Assembly (NCBI GenBank): GCA_027486845.1
Contig: JAIXOL010000080.1
Location: 1-52,130, forward strand
Length of the DNA: 52,130 nt
Direction of reading: 5' to 3'
Source of the DNA: Cytophagaceae bacterium
GTDB lineage: Bacteria > Bacteroidota > Bacteroidia > Cytophagales > Spirosomataceae
Shown: piece by piece, positions 26,718 through 36,500 of the stretch
How positions within the stretch are numbered: the first letter of the stretch is position 1
Layout of the letters: the number at the start of each line of letters is the position of its first letter
The notes under the pieces: generated by a model
Databases searched by the model: none
Told to the model about the DNA's origin: nothing
The model's input: only the letters and a program-made list of their open reading frames with translations
Translations under genes and position numbers: made by a program

Positions 26718-28640
26718 ATGAACGCTAAAAAACTTTTATTATATCTATCAGTCCTTTTTTTGAACGCCAATTTAGGGATTAGTTCTTTTGCTCAAAAACC
26801 ATATTCTGTCTGGATGGCGGAATCATTCATAAGCCGAAACAAAGATTCGATTGCTGTGAAAGAAGGCAAACCTGCCGCTTGGGACTATGAGCAAGGCTTA
26901 ATGCATAAAGCCCTCGAAAAAGTATGGTACCGCACAGGAGATGGCAAATATTTTGAATATATCCGCCACGATTTAGACCGTTATGTACAGAAAGATGGAA
27001 GCATTCGTACTTATAAATACGATGACTTGAATCTGGATAATATTCCAACTGGCCGAGCTTTATTGATGCTTGCCCAGCAATCACAACCTGATAAGGAAAG
27101 ATACCAAAAAGCAGCCGATTTACTTTGGAAACAAATCGAAAACCAACCAAAAACCAATGAAGGTGGCTATTGGCACAAAAAACGTTATCCGTTCCAAATG
27201 TGGCTTGATGGACTTTTTATGTGTGAGCCTTTCGCTGCCGAATACAGCAAGATTTTCAATAAACCAGATCATTTCAATGAAATCGCTAAACAATTTGCTT
27301 TAATTGAAAAATACGCAGTCGATGCTAAAACTGGTTTGGTCTATCATGGTTACGATGAGAGCAAAGAGCAAAAATGGGCGGATAAAAAAACTGGACTATC
27401 ACCTCATTTTTGGAGTCGTGCAATTGGCTGGTACGCAATGGCTTTAGTCGATGTGCTTGATTATTTCCCAGAAAATCATCCTGAAAGAGCTAATCTTGTC
27501 AAATATCTGCAACATCTCGCTCCGGCTTTGGTCAAATACCAGGATGCAAAATCGGGTCTTTGGTATCAAATGACTTCGCAAGGTAATCGCAAAGGTAATT
27601 ATTTTGAATCATCAAGTTCAGCCATGTTTGTTTACACACTTGCCAAAGGTGTACGTAAAGGTTATTTGCCTACTGCATTTCTTACAGCTGCTAAAAAAGG
27701 TTACGCAGGAATGCTGAAAGAATTTGTAGAAAAAGAAGCTGACGGTACAATAAGTTTTAATAAAACAGTAAGCGTTGGCGGTTTGGGTGGAACGCCTTAC
27801 CGTGATGGTAGTTATGAATATTATTTAAGCGAACCAATTCGTAAGAATGATTTGAAAGGCGTTGGACCATTTATTTTTGCGAGCGTAGAAATGGAAATCT
27901 CGGCCGAAAATGCCTTGGGCAAAGGCAAAATCGTAGCCGTCGATAATTTTTTCAATAATGAATTCCGAAAAGATTTAAACGGAAATCAAGAATCTTTCCA
28001 TTATACTTGGGACGACCGTATGCACTCAGGTTTTTGGGTTTGGGGACAAATTTACCAAGAATTAGGTGCAAAACTTAAAACGATTTCAGCCGCTCCAACA
28101 GCAGCAAACCTAAAAGGTGTAAATGTCTATATCATTGTTGACCCTGATACCAAAAAAGAAACCGCAAAGCCAAATTTTGTAGAAAAAACTGATATTAAAG
28201 TAATTAGCAATTGGGTGAAAGCAGGGGGCACATTAATAATGATGGCAAATGATTCCGCTAATTGCGAAATTCCGCATTTTAATGAACTGGCAAAAGTCTT
28301 TGGCGTGGAATTTACCAACAAAAGCCGAAACATGGTTCAAGGCACAAAATGGGAACAAGGTCGTGTAGAAATTCCTGCTGAAAATCCAGTTTTTAAGAAT
28401 ACCAAATTGGTTTATATCAAAGAATTAGTAACACTCAATGTTAAAACTCCAGCAAAAGCCATTGTTAGCGAAGGTGGCGATAATATCATCGCAATGGCAA
28501 AAGTGGGTAAAGGAAGTGTGTTCATTGTGGGTGACCCGTGGTTATATAACGAATACACCGATGGACGTAGAATTCCAATCATGTACGAAAACTTTAGTGC
28601 TGCTAAAGATTTGGCAAAATGGGCTTTAGGAACGAAATAG
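26718..28640 (+). CDS. GH105 hydrolase with C-terminal DUF4350-like domain (second)
   Basis: The 640-residue protein has a signal peptide (to about residue 25), a GH105 barrel to about residue 390 (FQMWLDGLFMCEPFAAEY with the catalytic Asp, SPHFWSRAIGWYAMALVDVL), and a C-terminal region of about 220 residues with a Rossmann-like pattern (VNVYIIVDP, ISNWVKAGGTLIMMAND, GSVFIVGDPWLYNEY) as in DUF4350 domains. That fold is related to glutamine-amidotransferase-like sugar-binding modules. The fusion is longer than the usual GH105 length of about 370-450. A good terminator follows. Confidence 0.87.
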   Translation: MNAKKLLLYLSVLFLNANLGISSFAQKPYSVWMAESFISRNKDSIAVKEGKPAAWDYEQGLMHKALEKVWYRTGDGKYFEYIRHDLDRYVQKDGSIRTYKYDDLNLDNIPTGRALLMLAQQSQPDKERYQKAADLLWKQIENQPKTNEGGYWHKKRYPFQMWLDGLFMCEPFAAEYSKIFNKPDHFNEIAKQFALIEKYAVDAKTGLVYHGYDESKEQKWADKKTGLSPHFWSRAIGWYAMALVDVLDYFPENHPERANLVKYLQHLAPALVKYQDAKSGLWYQMTSQGNRKGNYFESSSSAMFVYTLAKGVRKGYLPTAFLTAAKKGYAGMLKEFVEKEADGTISFNKTVSVGGLGGTPYRDGSYEYYLSEPIRKNDLKGVGPFIFASVEMEISAENALGKGKIVAVDNFFNNEFRKDLNGNQESFHYTWDDRMHSGFWVWGQIYQELGAKLKTISAAPTAANLKGVNVYIIVDPDTKKETAKPNFVEKTDIKVISNWVKAGGTLIMMANDSANCEIPHFNELAKVFGVEFTNKSRNMVQGTKWEQGRVEIPAENPVFKNTKLVYIKELVTLNVKTPAKAIVSEGGDNIIAMAKVGKGSVFIVGDPWLYNEYTDGRRIPIMYENFSAAKDLAKWALGTK

Positions 28641-28653
28641 TACTATCAAGATT

Positions 28654-28707
28654 AAGATTTGATAACTTTTGGTAGTGTGACAAATGGTAAGTTGTCAAAT
28701 CTTTTTT
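28654..28707 (+). terminator. rho-independent terminator after the GH105 pair
   Basis: AAGATTTGATAACTT pairs with AAGTTGTCAAATCTT (15 bp, one G-T pair) around a 20-nt loop, then six T residues. It ends the GH39-rhaM-GH105-GH105 unit. Confidence 0.88.
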
Positions 28708-28863
28708 ACTAAATAATGCTGTAAGCAATTATAAATAATGAAAAAATTACATAAAATAAACACCTTTATCAAAATAGTATTAAAAAAAGAAATATTATAG
28801 CAAAATAAACAAAAAAAAGGCAATAGTTTTGCTTGTTGATTGATTATGAGTTTAGTCAATATT

Positions 28864-28895
28864 CGCTCATTCTATCACTCGCTCATTCTATCATT
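28864..28895 (+). repeat. 16-nt tandem duplication in the uxaC leader
   Basis: CGCTCATTCTATCACT is followed at once by CGCTCATTCTATCATT (15 of 16 identical), ending 9 bases before the uxaC ATG. Related CTCATTCA words precede rhaM (24977-25005) and the carrier gene (30376-30393, TTCACTCA twice). Confidence 0.8.
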
Positions 28896-28904
28896 ATTAC
28901 AAAT

Positions 28905-30305
28905 ATGAAGACGTTTTTAGACGAAGATTTTCTTTTACAAACCAAAACCGCTCGCACACTCTACCACGAGTATGCGAAAGATATGCCTATCATCGATTAC
29001 CACAATCACCTGCCGCCTGACCAAATTTTAGGTGATAAAGTCTTTGAAAACATCACGCAAGTTTGGCTCTATGGCGACCACTACAAATGGAGAGGGATGC
29101 GTGCAAACGGTATCAATGAAAAATTCTGTACGGGCGACGCTAATGATTACGAAAAGTTTGAGAAATGGGCAGAAACCGTACCTTATACTTTAAGAAACCC
29201 TCTGTATCATTGGACGCACTTGGAGCTGCAACGATATTTTGGTATTCATGAAGTACTAAATCTTGAAAGTTCGAGAAGAATTTATGATGAATGTACCGCT
29301 AAAATCCAAACACCTGATTATTCGGTAAGAAATCTATTGGGTAAAATGAATGTTGAGGTTGTCTGTACAACCGACGACCCACTCGATACGCTCGAATATC
29401 ACCAAGCCTATAACAAAGATGCTTCGGCAAAAACCAAAATGTTGCCGGCGTTTCGTCCTGATAAATTTATCTTGATTGAAAATCCTAATTTTGCTACTTA
29501 CGTACAAAAACTCGGAGCAATCGTCAACATTGATATCAGCATATACGAAGATTTATTGAAAGCACTTCGAAGTCGTGCCGATTTCTTTGCAAGCAATGGC
29601 TGTCAACTATGCGACCACGGTTTGGAGCAAATATATGCCACTGATTTTACACCTGAGCAAGCCAATGCAGCTTTCCAAAAAGCAATTTCGGGCAAAACAC
29701 TAAGCTCGGAAGAAGCTTTGATTTTCAAATCAGCCATTCTTCATGCTTTGGGAGTAATGTACCACGAATTGGGCTGGACACAACAATTCCACTTGGGAGC
29801 TTTACGCAATAATAATATCCGTGCATTGCGAGTTCTGGGGCCAGATACAGGTTGGGATTCAATTGGTGATTATTCGCAAGCAATTTCACTTTCTAAGTTT
29901 TTAGGCCGACTTGATGAACATGACCAATTAGCAAAAACCATCATTTATAACTTAAATCCAGCCGATAATGAAATAATCGCTACTATGATTGGCAATTTCA
30001 ATGATGGTTCGATTGCAGGAAAAGTACAATTTGGCTCAGGTTGGTGGTTTCTCGACCAAAAAGATGGCATGGAAAAACAAATCAACACTCTTTCAAATAT
30101 GGGCTTGTTAAGCCGTTTCATTGGAATGTTGACCGACTCGAGAAGTTTCTTGTCATTCCCACGTCATGAATATTTCCGTCGAATTTTGTGTAACATTCTT
30201 GGAAATGACATTGAAAATGGTGAAATTCCAAACGATATTAAATGGACTGGCCAAATCGTTCAAAATATTTGCTATAATAACGCCAAAGATTATTTTGGTT
30301 TTTAG
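28905..30305 (+). CDS. uxaC: uronate isomerase
   Basis: UxaC converts D-glucuronate to D-fructuronate and D-galacturonate to D-tagaturonate in the cytoplasm. From ATG 28905 the protein has 466 residues, the normal size; a frame open from 28833 runs through the leader repeats. Marks are IIDYHNHLPPDQI near residue 26 (metal His pair), WRGMRANG near residue 61, and FHLGALRNNN near residue 299. The enzymes of the following steps (uxaB/uxuB, uxaA/uxuA, kdgK, eda) are not in the window. The hexuronate carrier gene follows. Confidence 0.95.
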   Translation: MKTFLDEDFLLQTKTARTLYHEYAKDMPIIDYHNHLPPDQILGDKVFENITQVWLYGDHYKWRGMRANGINEKFCTGDANDYEKFEKWAETVPYTLRNPLYHWTHLELQRYFGIHEVLNLESSRRIYDECTAKIQTPDYSVRNLLGKMNVEVVCTTDDPLDTLEYHQAYNKDASAKTKMLPAFRPDKFILIENPNFATYVQKLGAIVNIDISIYEDLLKALRSRADFFASNGCQLCDHGLEQIYATDFTPEQANAAFQKAISGKTLSSEEALIFKSAILHALGVMYHELGWTQQFHLGALRNNNIRALRVLGPDTGWDSIGDYSQAISLSKFLGRLDEHDQLAKTIIYNLNPADNEIIATMIGNFNDGSIAGKVQFGSGWWFLDQKDGMEKQINTLSNMGLLSRFIGMLTDSRSFLSFPRHEYFRRILCNILGNDIENGEIPNDIKWTGQIVQNICYNNAKDYFGF

Positions 30306-30417
30306 TATAATGTTGGGGAGAAAGTGATTTTACAACGTTTGAATTGATATTCATTTGTTAAGGGCGGCGTTCCGCTTCACTCATTCACTCATTAATTTAT
30401 TCAACCCTAAAAAAAAC

Positions 30418-31710
30418 ATGGAAAAAATCGGAAAGTATCGCTGGACCATTTGTGCATTGGTCTTTTTTGCAACAACAGTTAATTACCTTGACAGACAAGT
30501 AATTAGTTTATTAAAATCTGTTTTATCAACAGAACTAAAATGGGATGACGGCGACTACGCAAACATCGAAATTACCTTCAAAATATTTTATTCATTCGGT
30601 ATGCTCATTGCGGGCAGTATCGTTGATAAACTCGGAACTAAAAAAGGCTACGCTTGGGCAACAGGACTATGGAGTTTGGCCGCAGTCGGACACGCATTGG
30701 CCAACTCGGCATTTGGGTTTATGATTGCTCGTGCAGGCTTAGGTCTGACTGAAGCAGGAAACTTTCCAGCAGCTATTAAATCTACGGCTGAATGGTTTCC
30801 TAAAAAAGAGCGTGCATTGGCAACTGGCATTTTCAATTCGGGAACAAACATTGGTGCAATCATAGCACCATTGACAGTTCCTGCAATTGCGGTAGTTTGG
30901 GGTTGGCAGTGGGCATTTATCATCACAGGTTTGATTGGTTTCATTTGGTTGGTTTTATGGCAAGTTTATTATACTTCTCCTAAAGATTCTAAGAAACTTA
31001 CAAAGGCTGAGTATGATTATATTCACTCTGATAAAGAGGAAGAGGAAAATATCAAAAACGAAGAAAAAGTGCCTTGGATTAAGCTTTTGGGCTTCCGTCA
31101 AACTTGGGCTTTTGCTTTAGGTAAGTTTTTAACAGACCCCGTTTGGTGGTTTTATCTTTTCTGGTTGCCTGACTTCTTGCAAAGTGAATACAAACTTTCG
31201 TTAATTCAAATTTCAGTTCCAGTGGCGGTAGTTTATATCATTTCTACCGTTGGAAGTATAGGTGGTGGTTATTTGCCATTGGCTTTTATCAACCGAAATA
31301 TGCCTGTTTTCAAAGCTCGCAAAACTTCAATGTTTATCTTTGCACTGTTTGTTTTACCTGTTATTTTCTCACAATTGGCTGGAAAAGTAAATATGTGGTT
31401 AGCAGTTTTAGTAATTGGTATTGCAGCGGCGGCACATCAAGCTTGGAGTGCAAATATTTTCACCACAGTTTCAGATATGTTCCCTAAAAAAGCAACGGGT
31501 TCGGTTGTAGGTATCGGCGGAATGGCTGGTGGTTTAGGTGGCATTTTGCTTACTTGGGCAGTTCAGAAAAATATGTTTGTTTACTACCGTAGCATCAATC
31601 AAATCGAGACGGCATATTATATCATGTTTGCGATTTGTGCGGGTGCGTATTTATTGGCATGGTTAATTATGCACCTTTTAGTGCCAAAAATGAATAAAGT
31701 TGATATTTAA
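30418..31710 (+). CDS. MFS hexuronate-type transporter (ExuT-like)
   Basis: The 430-residue inner-membrane protein has 12 predicted helices and the signature of the anion:cation symporter family: NYLDRQVISLL in helix 1, GSIVDKLGTKKGY between helices 2 and 3, and TEAGNFPAAIKSTAEWFPKKERA after helix 4. These proteins import glucuronate or galacturonate with protons. The start ATG 30418 gives the family N-terminus MEKIGKYRWTI. Position between uxaC and an exported NTF2-like gene supports the role. Confidence 0.9.
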   Translation: MEKIGKYRWTICALVFFATTVNYLDRQVISLLKSVLSTELKWDDGDYANIEITFKIFYSFGMLIAGSIVDKLGTKKGYAWATGLWSLAAVGHALANSAFGFMIARAGLGLTEAGNFPAAIKSTAEWFPKKERALATGIFNSGTNIGAIIAPLTVPAIAVVWGWQWAFIITGLIGFIWLVLWQVYYTSPKDSKKLTKAEYDYIHSDKEEEENIKNEEKVPWIKLLGFRQTWAFALGKFLTDPVWWFYLFWLPDFLQSEYKLSLIQISVPVAVVYIISTVGSIGGGYLPLAFINRNMPVFKARKTSMFIFALFVLPVIFSQLAGKVNMWLAVLVIGIAAAAHQAWSANIFTTVSDMFPKKATGSVVGIGGMAGGLGGILLTWAVQKNMFVYYRSINQIETAYYIMFAICAGAYLLAWLIMHLLVPKMNKVDI

Positions 31711-31726
31711 ACCTCTCAATAAAACG

Positions 31727-32158
31727 ATGAAAAATATACTAATTTTAGCATTATCGCTCATAATCGGGCAAACGGTTTTGGCACAAAACACCAAAACTGA
31801 CATTGAATCTCTTGAAAGAAAACGCTTTGCGGCTCAAGTATCAAAAGATTTTGATTTTCTTGAAAAAATCTTTGCCGATGACTTAGTTTATACTCATTCA
31901 AATGCAAAAGTTGATAACAAGGTTTCTTACATAGCTTCTATCAAAGAAGGTAAAAGTGTTTATAAAAGCATTGATTTACAAGAAATTAGTGTGAGAGAAT
32001 ATGGAAAAATTGCCGTAGTAAATGGCCGAGCCTTAATTGAATTGGGACCAGTTGATGGCAAACCCAATAACTTAAATTTACGATACACAGTAGTTTATTC
32101 AAATAATGGCAAAAAAGGTTGGCAAGTCAATACTTGGCAGTCAACGAAATTGTTATAA
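31727..32158 (+). CDS. secreted NTF2-like protein (DUF4440 type)
   Basis: The 143-residue product has a signal peptide ending at VLAQ and a single SnoaL/NTF2-like cone domain: ESLERKRFAAQVSKDFDFLEKIFADDLVYTHSN in short form, then VVNGRALIELG and WQVNTWQSTKL. Such domains bind small ligands or catalyse simple isomerisations; no function is assigned. It starts 16 bp after the carrier gene and ends at a strong terminator, so it closes the uronate operon. Confidence 0.78.
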   Translation: MKNILILALSLIIGQTVLAQNTKTDIESLERKRFAAQVSKDFDFLEKIFADDLVYTHSNAKVDNKVSYIASIKEGKSVYKSIDLQEISVREYGKIAVVNGRALIELGPVDGKPNNLNLRYTVVYSNNGKKGWQVNTWQSTKLL

Positions 32159-32186
32159 ATTGATTTTTAAAGATAGTGCATATCAG

Positions 32187-32236
32187 AACAAGAAAAACAA
32201 GATTTTAACATTAAAAATCTTGTTTTTCTTGTTTTT
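32187..32236 (+). terminator. rho-independent terminator
   Basis: AACAAGAAAAACAAGATTTT and its exact complement form a 20-bp hairpin, followed by a T-rich run. It closes the uxaC-carrier-NTF2 unit. Confidence 0.92.
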
Positions 32237-32351
32237 TGTTCAATAAACTAAATTACTAAATTCATATTTTATATAAACTTTTCAAGCAAGAATCTTTCTT
32301 TAATACAATATTCTACCGAATTTTACGACACGAAAAAATAATAATAAAATA

Positions 32352-33236
32352 ATGGAACATCCATTGATGGGCGTAGGTGTCGCTTTGATTACACCATTTG
32401 ACCAAAACCACGAAATTGATTATAATGGTTTGCGTCGTTTGCTCGACACTACGAGCGAAGGAGGCGTAAATTACTTAGTTGTTCAAGGTACAACGGGCGA
32501 AACTTCAACTACAACTGCTCAAGAAAAGGTAGATTTATTGAAATTTGCGAAAGAAAATAATCCAAAGAACCTCCCAATTGTTTATGGTTTGGGTGGAAAC
32601 AACACAAAAGTAGTTATCGAAACCATTAAAAATACTAATTTGAGTGGAGTTTCGGCTATATTATCAGTTTGTCCTTACTACAATAAGCCTTCACAAGCCG
32701 GTTTAATTGCTCACTTCACAGCTATTGCAGATGCTTCGCCAGTACCTGTTTTGTTATATAATGTTCCTGGGCGTACGGTTACTCAGATTCAGATACCGAC
32801 GGTTTTAGAATTGGCCAAACACCCAAACATCATCGGTATCAAAGATGCAAGTAGCATCGAAAATGCGATTGAGCTAACTAAACGTTGTCCTAAAGATTTT
32901 TTATTGCTTTCGGGCGATGATAACCTCGTGACGACGTCAATCAGTATGGGCTTTAGTGGCGTTATTTCAGTGATAGCCAACGCCTTCCCGAAAGAGTTTG
33001 GAGAAATGACTTGGGCAGCTCTCAAAGGAGATTTTGACAAAGCCGCAAGCATTCAACAAAAATTCGTTGATTTTGACACATTATTATATGTAGAGTCAAA
33101 CCCAGTTGGTATCAAGAAATGTTGCGAAATAAAAGGTATTTGTAGTTCGGAAGTTCGTTTACCATTAGTAAAAGCTTCTGATGAATTAGGAAAGAAACTC
33201 GAAAACGCTATGATTACCGAAGGCTTTTTGAAATAA
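32352..33236 (+). CDS. dapA: 4-hydroxy-tetrahydrodipicolinate synthase
   Basis: DapA condenses pyruvate and aspartate semialdehyde, the first step of lysine and diaminopimelate synthesis. The 294-residue protein has all key residues: Thr47-Thr48 (GTTGE), Tyr110 (YYNKP), Tyr136 and Arg141 (YNVPGRT) and Schiff-base Lys164 (GIKDAS). Arg141 binds the semialdehyde carboxylate and separates DapA from related sugar-acid aldolases, so I prefer lysine synthesis over a keto-deoxy-acid aldolase despite the uronate genes upstream. It is isolated by terminators on both sides. Confidence 0.93.
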   Translation: MEHPLMGVGVALITPFDQNHEIDYNGLRRLLDTTSEGGVNYLVVQGTTGETSTTTAQEKVDLLKFAKENNPKNLPIVYGLGGNNTKVVIETIKNTNLSGVSAILSVCPYYNKPSQAGLIAHFTAIADASPVPVLLYNVPGRTVTQIQIPTVLELAKHPNIIGIKDASSIENAIELTKRCPKDFLLLSGDDNLVTTSISMGFSGVISVIANAFPKEFGEMTWAALKGDFDKAASIQQKFVDFDTLLYVESNPVGIKKCCEIKGICSSEVRLPLVKASDELGKKLENAMITEGFLK

Positions 33237-33258
33237 TACTCAATAAAATAAATTCATG

Positions 33259-33290
33259 AAAATCCACGAAGAATCTTCGTGGATTTTTTA
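33259..33290 (+). terminator. rho-independent terminator of dapA
   Basis: AATCCACGAAG pairs with CTTCGTGGATT across a 3-nt loop and is followed by TTTTTA. Confidence 0.92.
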
Positions 33291-33416
33291 TATATTTCTA
33301 ATTACTAAATACCTGAACATAAAGCTTTTCCAAATATTTTAAAAAAAATCAATAGTATTAGAGAATTTTGGCAAACATTATTCTGTTTTTGTGGTTTTTT
33401 AAGAAAATAGTTGCAA

Positions 33417-33463
33417 TTGTAACTATTGTAACATTAAAATATTCTTTTTTACGTCTATATTTG
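33417..33463 (+). promoter_or_regulatory. susC promoter: -7 box and TTGTAAC direct repeat
   Basis: A perfect -7 element TATATTTG lies at 33456-33463, giving a start about 40 bases before the susC ATG at 33503. Two copies of TTGTAAC (33417-33423 and 33426-33432, 9-bp period) lie just upstream and could bind an activator. Confidence 0.5.
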
Positions 33464-33502
33464 TACCTTATATTTTTTAATTACTATCACAAACTAAACT
33501 TT

Positions 33503-36500
33503 ATGAAGAAAAATCTACGATTGTTTCTCTTTTTTTGTGTTACCCTAACCTTTCAAGCGTTAGCACAAGAGAAAGCCATTACTGGAAAAGTAATCGGCGA
33601 TGATGGTACAAGCTTACCAGGAGTAGCTGTAACCATCAAAGGTACTACAAAAGGCACAAATACAGATGCCGATGGCAACTTCCGAATCAGCGTTCAGAGC
33701 AATGCTCGTTTAGTATTTAGTTATGTTGGCTACACAACCCAAGAAGTAGCTGTTGGTAATCAGACTTCACTCAAAATTAGTCTTGAGACAAGCAGTGAAA
33801 CCCTAAGCGAGGTAGTTGTCACTACTTTTGGTACAGCTAAAAAGACCTCATTTACAGGTTCGGCAGCCACGATTGGAGCAGATAAAATAGGTCCAAGACC
33901 AATTACTAACATTGGGCAAGCCCTTGCAGGCGTTTCGGCAGGAGTTCAGGCTACTGCGGGTAGCGGTCAGCCAGGTTCAGCTCCTGCTGTCAGAATCAGA
34001 GGTTTTGGTTCGATTTCCTCTTCAAACGACCCACTTTATGTTGTTGATGGCGTGCCATACAGTGCAAGTATCGCCAATTTAAACAATGATGATATTGAAA
34101 CAATTACTGTCTTAAAGGATGCTGCTTCTACTGCACTTTATGGTGCAAGAGCCGCCAATGGAGTTGTAATGGTAACGACCAAAAAAGGTGCAAAAGGCAA
34201 AAATAACATCAGTGTAAAATTTACAAAAGGATTCAATAGCAGAGGCTTACCAGAATATGATAGAGTTGGAACAGTAGAATATTATCCATTGATGTGGGAA
34301 GCAAACCGTAATAGCTTTGCTTATAGAGCTGCCAACCCTATTGCAATTGCAACAGCCAGCACGAATGCAACTAACAATTTGGGTAGTATTGTAGGCTATA
34401 ACGTTTACAATGTACCTTTCAATCAATTGGTGAGTAATGAAGGAAAGCTTAATCCGAATGCCACTAGCCTTTATACTCCTGATGATTTAAACTGGGAAAA
34501 GCCTTTGGTACGCCAAGGCGAGCGTGATGAAATCAATTTAAACTTTTCTGGTTCAGCCGAAAAATCTGACTATTTCTTGTCATTATCATACCTAAAAGAT
34601 AAAGGTTTTTTGATTCGTTCTGATTATGACCGCTATACGGCTCGTTTGAATGTAAATAACCAAATAAAATCTTGGTTTAAAGTAGGTTCAAATTTATCAG
34701 CTACTATCATCAAATCAAACCAAGCAGATGCTAATGATAATACAGCGTTCGTAAACCCATTCTTTTTTTCAAGAGGTATGGCTCCAATCTACCCTGTTTA
34801 TGCATATGACCCTGCCAACCCTGGTACATTCCTAACAAATGAAGATGGAAGCAAAAAATATGACTTTGGTAATTTGAGTGCTTTGGGTTTACCAAATAGG
34901 CCTCAAAATGGCGGTCGTCATTCTCTTGCTGAAACGGTTCTTAATCAAAACTTTTTCCGTAGAAATGTAATAAGTGGTCGTGGTTATGCGGAAATTTCAT
35001 TCTTGAAAGATTTCAAATTTACAAACAACCTTGGTGTAGATATAACCAATGTAAATAATATAACTTACGGTAATCCAATCGTGGGTGATGGTGCTCCTGC
35101 AGGAAGAGCTAATCATATTTTTGAAAATATTACAAGTTATAACCTTTCGCAATTATTAAACTATAATAAATCGCTTGGTGGCCATAGTATTGGCGTATTG
35201 CTTGGTCACGAAAATTATAATGAAACTGATAACAGACTTAACGGTTCGAGGTCAGGTCAAATACTAGATGGAAACGTTGAACTCCTCAACTTTACCACAA
35301 CCACTAACCTAGATTCTCGAAGAAGAGATAGAAGAGTAGAAGGTTATTTTTCAAGAATTAACTATGATTTTAATGAAAAATACTTTGCTTCGTTCTCCGC
35401 TCGTAGAGATGGTTCAAGTAAATTTTATAAAGATTCTCGTTGGGGTACATTCTACTCAGTTAGTGCCGCTTGGCGTTTAGATCAAGAAGCATTTATAAAA
35501 GAATTAACCTTTATAAGCAATTTGAAGCTTAGAAGTTCGTATGGACAAACAGGTAATGACGGAGATATAAGCCGTTATGCATGGCAGCCATTATATACTT
35601 TAGGTGATAATAATGCATCTGAATCAGGTATTTTGCAAGCAAGTTTAGGAAATAGAGAACTTGAATGGGAATCAAGCAATGCTTTTGATATAGCATTAGA
35701 ATTTGGTTTATTAAAAAATCGTATAAATGGTACAATTGAGTATTTTGATAGACGCTCAAGTAATTTGATTTTTGATGTTCCTTTGCCACTTTCGGCAGGT
35801 ATCATTACTCAAACTCGTAACATCGGTACAATGTTTAACAAAGGAGTTGAACTTGAATTAGATATTGCTCTTGTAAGAAGCAAAGACTTTTCGTGGAATA
35901 TCAATTTAAATGCCACTAAATTGAAAAACCAAATTACAAAAATGCCTGATGCAAGTAAAGAGATTGTTAGTGGAACTAAAAAGTTAAAAGAAGGGCAATC
36001 AATTTTTGACTTTTGGTTGAGAGATTACAGAGGAATAAACCCTGAAACAGGTGTAGCAGAATACAGAGCAATCAATTTTGTACCTGCCAACTCACGCATT
36101 ACAGAAACAGGCGATACGCTTACTAATGTAGTCAGTAATGCACGTTTCCATTATACCGGCTCGTCTATTCCTTTGGTAAGTGGTGCTATTACCAACACAA
36201 TCAAGTATAAGGGTCTTTCTTTATCAGCTTTAGTTATTTATCAAATAGGTGGTAAAACATACGATGGTGCTTATGCAAGTTTGATGGGTGCTGGCTATAA
36301 TAATGCCAAACATATAGATATAATGAATAGATGGCAGAAACCAGGTGATATCACAAATGTACCAAGAATGGATGCTGGTCGTACTGTCGATTTTGATGCA
36401 GCTTCTGACCGTTGGTTAATCGATGCAAGCTACATGAATGTACGTACTGTAACCTTAGCTTATGCTATACCGAGTAAAGCAGCAAAAAGAGTATTTTTAG

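Noticed and set aside
32352-33236. DapA as a keto-deoxy-acid aldolase of the uronate pathway
   Set aside because: GTTGE plus YNVPGRT with the carboxylate-binding Arg is diagnostic of lysine-pathway DapA.
33368-33502. Extension of the SusC frame upstream of 33503
   Set aside because: It crosses the -7 box TATATTTG and lacks a signal peptide at its N-terminus; ATG 33503 gives a normal leader.
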